Below the pieces are notes generated by a model, which had not been told where the DNA came from, made no database searches, and worked only from the letters and a program-made list of their open reading frames with translations. The position numbers and the translations under genes are program-made. This document shows positions 60,286-64,000 of a DNA stretch of 64,000 bases, piece after piece (within the stretch, counting starts at the first letter, position 1; each line of letters starts with the position of its first letter). Where the stretch lies: contig NZ_AP021861.1 of the NCBI RefSeq assembly GCF_009177095.1, positions 3,144,501 to 3,208,500 on the forward strand, given 5' to 3'. The stretch comes from Lacipirellula parvula. Its GTDB lineage: Bacteria; Planctomycetota; Planctomycetia; Pirellulales; Lacipirellulaceae.

Positions 60286-61392
60286 ATGAACCCCTCGACG
60301 ACCATTCTTCAAGGCACTCGGACGATTACGTTCGATGGGCAGGAGGCCAACCGCTGCCCGACCGATCTTTACGATCGGTACGAGCAACTGCTGGAAGGTC
60401 AACATCTTGGTTGGACCGAACACCTCCGCTTCCGTCGCCTGTTGGGGACGGGCGGGCAGGGGGTCGTCTACCTCAGCGACCGTCGCGGCTGCGACGGCTT
60501 CACGCTGCCGGTCGCCGTAAAGGTTTTCTCGCCAGAGCGGTTTTCCAGCCAACAAAGCTACGACATGGCGATGGCCCGCATCGCCCAAGTGTCTTGCAGC
60601 GTCGCGAAGATTCAGCACGACTCGCTGCTCGACGTGCAGAACTTCATCGAGCGCAATCGCATCCGCATCATGGAGATGGAGTGGGTCGACGGCTATGACC
60701 TCGATCGGCTTCTGACTCCCGCGATGCTCGCCCGCGTTCAACAACGCGTGAGCCATCGCCGTTGGGAATACATCAACAACGTCATCGTCACCGCGGGCCC
60801 CGTGCGGCCGCGGCTCAAGCCGGGCATTGCTGCGTCGATCATTCGGCAATGTTTGTCGGCCTTGGCGGCGCTCCACCGCGAAGACATCGTTCACGGCGAC
60901 CTCAAGCCGGCGAACATCATGGTGAAGCGGACCGGTAACGCTAAGATCGTCGACATCGGTTCGGCGCTCCACCTGAACAACATGCCCGACCAGCGGACTT
61001 GCACGCCGCAGTACGCCGCGCCGGAGATGTTGGAGCGGAACGAGTTCACGCCGCGGAGCGACTTGGCAAGCCTCGGTTACGTGCTGATCGAAATTCTCGC
61101 CGGGCGACCGCTGTTCGCTGGGCTGAACAGCTTGGGCGAATTGCTCGAAGCGAAGTGGACGCTGCCGCAGCGGCTGGAGCGAATCCTGCCGGACGAAGTC
61201 GCCGACAGCGAACTGCTGATGTCGGTTTGCCGCCGGTTGACCGCCCCCGATCCGCTGCTGCGATTCGCTTCGGCGGAGGATGCGAACACCGGCCCCGACG
61301 GATTGGCCGAGTTCCAACGGACCCTGGTCATCGGCGACCTGGCGAGCGAATATGACAACGAACTGCGGGTCTGGCTCGAAGAACTCGACTGA
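60286..61392 (+). CDS. Serine/threonine protein kinase
   Basis: This 368-aa soluble kinase has a Gly-rich loop G54-TGGQG-59, Lys79 in PVAVKVF and a hinge at MEMEWVDGYDLDRLL. The catalytic loop is HGDLKPANIM (His203, Gly204, Asp205: Arg of HRD replaced by Gly). The metal site is DIG instead of DFG (Asp223), and the APE box reads APEMLER. The RD-type regulatory Arg is thus missing, as in kinases not needing activation-loop phosphorylation. There is no transmembrane helix or sensor domain. AAGGA precedes the ATG by 5 nt. Confidence 0.92.
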   Translation: MNPSTTILQGTRTITFDGQEANRCPTDLYDRYEQLLEGQHLGWTEHLRFRRLLGTGGQGVVYLSDRRGCDGFTLPVAVKVFSPERFSSQQSYDMAMARIAQVSCSVAKIQHDSLLDVQNFIERNRIRIMEMEWVDGYDLDRLLTPAMLARVQQRVSHRRWEYINNVIVTAGPVRPRLKPGIAASIIRQCLSALAALHREDIVHGDLKPANIMVKRTGNAKIVDIGSALHLNNMPDQRTCTPQYAAPEMLERNEFTPRSDLASLGYVLIEILAGRPLFAGLNSLGELLEAKWTLPQRLERILPDEVADSELLMSVCRRLTAPDPLLRFASAEDANTGPDGLAEFQRTLVIGDLASEYDNELRVWLEELD

Positions 61393-61414
61393 TCCGTTCA
61401 ACAAATCGCTCGAT

Positions 61415-61511
61415 AAAAAGCCGCGACCGGCGGTCGTGGGCATTTCGCATTTCTTGCATTTCGCGGTTGTCGTCATGCCGCAATGGGACCGCGACCACCG
61501 GTCGCGGCTTT
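61415..61511. repeat. Inverted pair of class 1 REP palindromes (downstream of RAYT)
   Basis: The left unit is AAAAAGCCGCGACCGGCGGT followed by CGTGGGCATTTC. The right unit is GGGACCGCGACCACCGGTCG followed by CGGCTTTA. The pair spans about 97 bp and its right end contains the stop codon of the RAYT gene (TAA, 61510-61512 on the complement). Confidence 0.85.
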
Positions 61512-62007
61512 ATGCTATCCGGCGTTCGTTGTGGCGGTCGATGTACCGTTTGGTGTTCCACCAAATGTGCTCGTCGAAAATGAACGAGCGCCAGCGGCCC
61601 TTGCACCAGACTGGGCGTTCGTGTGACGTGTGGCGATGAATCGCCTTCGTGGTTTGATCCTTCAGCCACTTTACGACGTTATCGATGTCGCGATTCGTGC
61701 GCGTCATCAGCAGATGGGCGTGCGTTACCTCGATCGTAATCGCAGCGAACGACCAGTCTGACTCGCCCTCGCAACGCTCCAGCGTTGCGGCGATCACAGC
61801 TTGCATGGGTGGTGTGAACTTCGTCGGCGGATGCTTTTGTCGCTCCTGGGCCATTCTTCGTCGCACGGCATCGCCGGCGTTTAGCTTATGCGGCTCGACG
61901 AACCCAAGCTCCACATCCCACGCCTCCGACCAGTGGCCGCGCTCATCGCCAGGGAGCCACAGGCCGTAACCCGAGATCACGATGTGGTAGCCGATGGTTT
62001 GTGCCAT
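61510..62007 (-). CDS. REP-associated tyrosine transposase (RAYT, Y1 HUH superfamily)
   Basis: This 165-aa protein opens MAQTIGYHIVISGYGLWLPG, DERGHWSEAWD, a form common to Y1-transposase-like proteins of planctomycetes. The HUH metal motif is HAH (96-98) in ITIEVTHAHLLM. The candidate catalytic tyrosine is Tyr155 in WWNTKRYIDRHNERR; Trp/Lys-rich KGRWRSFIFDEHIWW precedes it as in RAYTs. Such single-tyrosine nucleases cut single-stranded REP hairpins. The gene is flanked on both sides by inverted REP pairs, its likely substrates. It appears intact. Confidence 0.78.
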   Translation of the reverse strand: MAQTIGYHIVISGYGLWLPGDERGHWSEAWDVELGFVEPHKLNAGDAVRRRMAQERQKHPPTKFTPPMQAVIAATLERCEGESDWSFAAITIEVTHAHLLMTRTNRDIDNVVKWLKDQTTKAIHRHTSHERPVWCKGRWRSFIFDEHIWWNTKRYIDRHNERRIA

Positions 62008-62066
62008 GCCGGCGATGGTATTTTCGGCGTACAGTAAATGCCACTTAATTTATTGCCGTTTTATGC

Positions 62067-62174
62067 AAAAAGCCGCGACCGGTGGTCGCGGTCCCCGCAT
62101 TTCCCCGCATTCCATCGAATGGCGACGCACAAAACCCCGCGGAAAATGCCCGCGACCGCCGGTCGCGGCTTTTT
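62067..62174. repeat. Inverted pair of class 1 REP palindromes (upstream of RAYT)
   Basis: The left unit is AAAAAGCCGCGACCGGTGGT followed by CGCGGTCCCCGCATTTCC. The right unit is AATGCCCGCGACCGCCGGTC followed by GCGGCTTTTT. The pair spans about 108 bp, with the same outward ends as 61415-61511 and 39511-39633. Confidence 0.87.
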
Positions 62175-62230
62175 GGCCTACAATTGTCGTCGCTGGATTT
62201 CCATCCGCTGGGTCGTTGGGATTGTTTGCC

Positions 62231-63421
62231 ATGTCGTCCGCCGAACGTCCGCTAATTGTTGGAGCTGGTCCCGTCGGGCTTGCCGCCGCGTTGTTTTTGC
62301 AGCGCGAAGGATTTAAGCCGCGCATCGTCGAGACGAAAACAGAAGCGGCGTCGCAGTCGAAGGCGCTCGCCGTCAATCCGCGGACGCTCGACTTGCTCGA
62401 ATCCACCGGCGTCACGGCGCGGATGCTGGAACTCGGCAGCCCCGTGCGGGGGATGCAGTTCCACCGCAACGGCAAGGTTGTTATTGGGCTGAAGCTCGAC
62501 GGCATCCATCCGAAGTATCCGTTCATGCTCGGCTTGTCTCAAGCGACGACTGAGCGGCTCCTCGCCCAAGCGTTCCTCGCGGCGGGCGGCGAGATCGAAC
62601 GCGGCATCGAGATGACCTCGTGCAGCAACGTCGACGGCGGCGCGAACGTCGAACTGCGCCACATTGCCGACAATGCGGCCGAAACCGTCGCCACGCCGCA
62701 GTTGCTTGCCGCCGACGGCGCTCGCAGCTTGGCGCGTCACCAATTAAACGTCGACTTCGTCGGCTCGACATTTCCCGGCGAGTGGTACCTCGCCGACGTC
62801 ACGCTCAAGACGTCGCTCGCACCGGAGTTCGCTCACATTATCTACTGCCGCAACGGCGGGTTTTTATTCGTCATGCCGGTTTACGGCGACGAGCAAGCCC
62901 ACACGAACGGCCAACTGCTGTGGCGGGTGCTCGGCAATCGTCCGAACCCGCTTGCGATGCTCGAAGAGGCCGAGCCAACCGCGGCGCCGGTGTGGGAGTC
63001 GAGCTTCCGTGTTTCGCATCGCGTCAACGCGAAGCTGTCGGTCGGCAACGTCTACTTCGCCGGCGACGCCGCTCACATTCACTCGCCGATGGGCGCCCGC
63101 GGAATGAATCTGGGCGTCGAAGACGCGTGGGTTTTCGCGAACTTGCTCCGCATCGGCCAACTGGGCCGTTACCATGACCTGCGCCACCCGGTCGACGTGA
63201 AGGTGGTGAAGGAAGTCGAGTTCTTCTCGAAGCTGGTCGCTTCGGACGCATTGCCGTTCCGCTTTGCCCGCCGCTATGTGATGCCGATCGTCGCGCGGAC
63301 GCCGTTACAATCGCGGATTAAGCAGACTGTGACGGGGCTCGACCACTCGCTACCGGCCGACTTGGACCCGCCGGAACACGAGCCGTCGCGCGAACCTGGC
63401 GTAAAGCAGCTGGCTCTCTGA
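62231..63421 (+). CDS. FAD-dependent aromatic-hydroxylase-like monooxygenase
   Basis: This 396-aa flavoprotein has an N-terminal Rossmann motif PLIVGAGPVGLAAALFLQRE, ending at an acidic residue in KPRIVETK. A DG motif (LLAADGARSLARHQL) contacts the pyrophosphate and ribose. The GD motif (VYFAGDAAHIHSPMGARGMN, then LGVEDAW) is that of class A flavin monooxygenases such as PheA, MhpA and UbiH. It lacks the C-terminal thioredoxin-like domain of phenol hydroxylases. ATG 62231 is chosen; the frame is open upstream but that part is REP sequence. The substrate is unknown. Confidence 0.9.
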   Translation: MSSAERPLIVGAGPVGLAAALFLQREGFKPRIVETKTEAASQSKALAVNPRTLDLLESTGVTARMLELGSPVRGMQFHRNGKVVIGLKLDGIHPKYPFMLGLSQATTERLLAQAFLAAGGEIERGIEMTSCSNVDGGANVELRHIADNAAETVATPQLLAADGARSLARHQLNVDFVGSTFPGEWYLADVTLKTSLAPEFAHIIYCRNGGFLFVMPVYGDEQAHTNGQLLWRVLGNRPNPLAMLEEAEPTAAPVWESSFRVSHRVNAKLSVGNVYFAGDAAHIHSPMGARGMNLGVEDAWVFANLLRIGQLGRYHDLRHPVDVKVVKEVEFFSKLVASDALPFRFARRYVMPIVARTPLQSRIKQTVTGLDHSLPADLDPPEHEPSREPGVKQLAL

Positions 63422-63469
63422 GCTAGCTCGGAATCACCGCCGCTACCCTCCCGCGAGAGACGCATCGCC

Positions 63470-63883
63470 ATGGACGAAATCGCGTACCAACTCGAGCCGC
63501 AACTCGCCGCTGAGGAGTTCGTTGATGTGCTGCGGCGTTCGACGCTAGCCGAGCGTCGGCCTGTGGAGCATCCCGAACTGATCGCGCGGATGCTAGAGCA
63601 TGCCGACTTAATCGTCACGGCGCGCAATGCTGCCGGCAAATTGGTGGGCGTGTCTCGCGCGCTGACCGACTACAGCTACGCGACTTACCTCTCCGATCTC
63701 GCCGTCGACGAAGCCTACCAGCGGCAAGGAATCGGCCGCGAACTCATCCGTCGCACTCACGAGGCGGCCGGGCTCGAAACGGCGCTCATCCTGCTCGCCG
63801 CGCCCAAGGCCCGCGACTACTACCCTCACATCGGAATGGATCGCCACGATTCGTGTTGGATCGTTCCGCGGCGGTCGCCCTAA
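63470..63883 (+). CDS. GNAT-family N-acetyltransferase
   Basis: This 137-aa protein shows the acetyl-CoA-binding motif [21 protein letters not shown] (Q/RxxGxG). Motif [20 protein letters not shown], has the Tyr near the C-terminus common to GNATs. It is cytosolic. It lies 48 bp after the monooxygenase and may be co-transcribed. The acceptor substrate is unknown. Confidence 0.88.
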   Translation: MDEIAYQLEPQLAAEEFVDVLRRSTLAERRPVEHPELIARMLEHADLIVTARNAAGKLVGVSRALTDYSYATYLSDLAVDEAYQRQGIGRELIRRTHEAAGLETALILLAAPKARDYYPHIGMDRHDSCWIVPRRSP

Positions 63884-63901
63884 ACCGCCGGCGGTAGATT
63901 A

Positions 63902-64000
63902 CTACTTCGCGACTTTCGTGAATTTCCCCCACTGCCCAATCAACTTCACGACGCGCGTGTCGACTGGCGTGAACAGCGGGATGTCCTTGAAGTAAATAAG
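63902..64000 (-). CDS. 3' end of a gene that starts outside the window
   Basis: The minus strand has an open frame from base 64000 to the TAG at 63902-63904, giving 32 C-terminal residues (IYFKDIPLFTPVDTRVVKL, IGQWGKFTKVAK). It is convergent with the GNAT gene, with 18 bp between the stops. Family not recognised from this fragment. Confidence 0.55.
   Translation of the reverse strand, partial: LIYFKDIPLFTPVDTRVVKLIGQWGKFTKVAK

Noticed and set aside
61415-62174. Paired palindromes as a CRISPR array or plain terminators
   Set aside because: There are only two inverted units per element with no regular spacers, and copies recur inside a coding sequence, so neither array nor simple terminator fits.
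61994-62230. Upstream extension of the FAD monooxygenase
   Set aside because: The added sequence is translation of REP palindromes; the flavin-binding motif starts right after the ATG at 62231.

Overview
The window looks like a chromosome segment of a planctomycete, probably of the Pirellulales (Pirellula/Lacipirellula-like). The reasons are high GC, many secreted proteins ending in PEP-CTERM sorting tails, DUF1559, SBBP, dockerin and PQQ-propeller proteins, a Gfo/Idh/MocA oxidoreductase with a twin-arginine-like leader, and a MoxR/DUF58/BatA supercluster. No rRNA, tRNA or CRISPR array was found.

Layout. Positions 1-24 kb form a loosely packed accessory region. It holds eight PEP-CTERM surface proteins (one is a trypsin-like protease with T5SS/PEP-CTERM repeats and a dockerin), a large carboxypeptidase-regulatory-like protein, an Old Yellow Enzyme, small membrane proteins, a TerB-BRCT fusion, two decayed integrases (7.6-8.0 kb and 18.8-19.05 kb) and a 53-aa lipoprotein. 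From 24 to 28.4 kb come a DUF1559 protein, a DUF3050 (haem-oxygenase-like fold) protein, a Lys/Ala-rich winged-helix protein, MgtC and an HU-family protein. From 28.8 to 53.4 kb one strand carries 13 genes in a row: a PQQ/TPR propeller protein, a terpenoid-cyclase-like toroid, MoxR ATPase, DUF58, BatA/VWA, VWA/GATase-like, DUF4175-like, a Ser/Glu-rich coiled-coil protein, a Gln/Ser-linker protein, an NPCBM protein, and three S1C (HtrA-like) proteins. The first S1C protein has an intact catalytic triad; in the next two all three catalytic residues are replaced. This looks like a cell-envelope quality-control or assembly machine. From 53.4 to 64 kb are secreted and lipoprotein genes, a DoxX-Gfo/Idh pair, a D-2-hydroxyacid dehydrogenase, a Ser/Thr kinase, a REP-associated Y1 transposase (RAYT), an FAD monooxygenase and a GNAT acetyltransferase.

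The strongest unexplained signal is repetitive. A palindromic family (core GCGACCGGYGGTCGCGG, in inverted pairs of about 100 bp bounded by AAAAAGCC and GGCTTTTT) brackets the RAYT gene on both sides and recurs elsewhere. One pair of exactly 123 bp sits inside the VWA/GATase-like coding sequence and is translated as 41 extra residues. A second palindrome class carries a GTAG or TAG 5' mark as in classical REPs. Several neighbouring genes take their stop codons from repeat edges. Two further long imperfect hairpins sit at gene junctions of the MoxR cluster.
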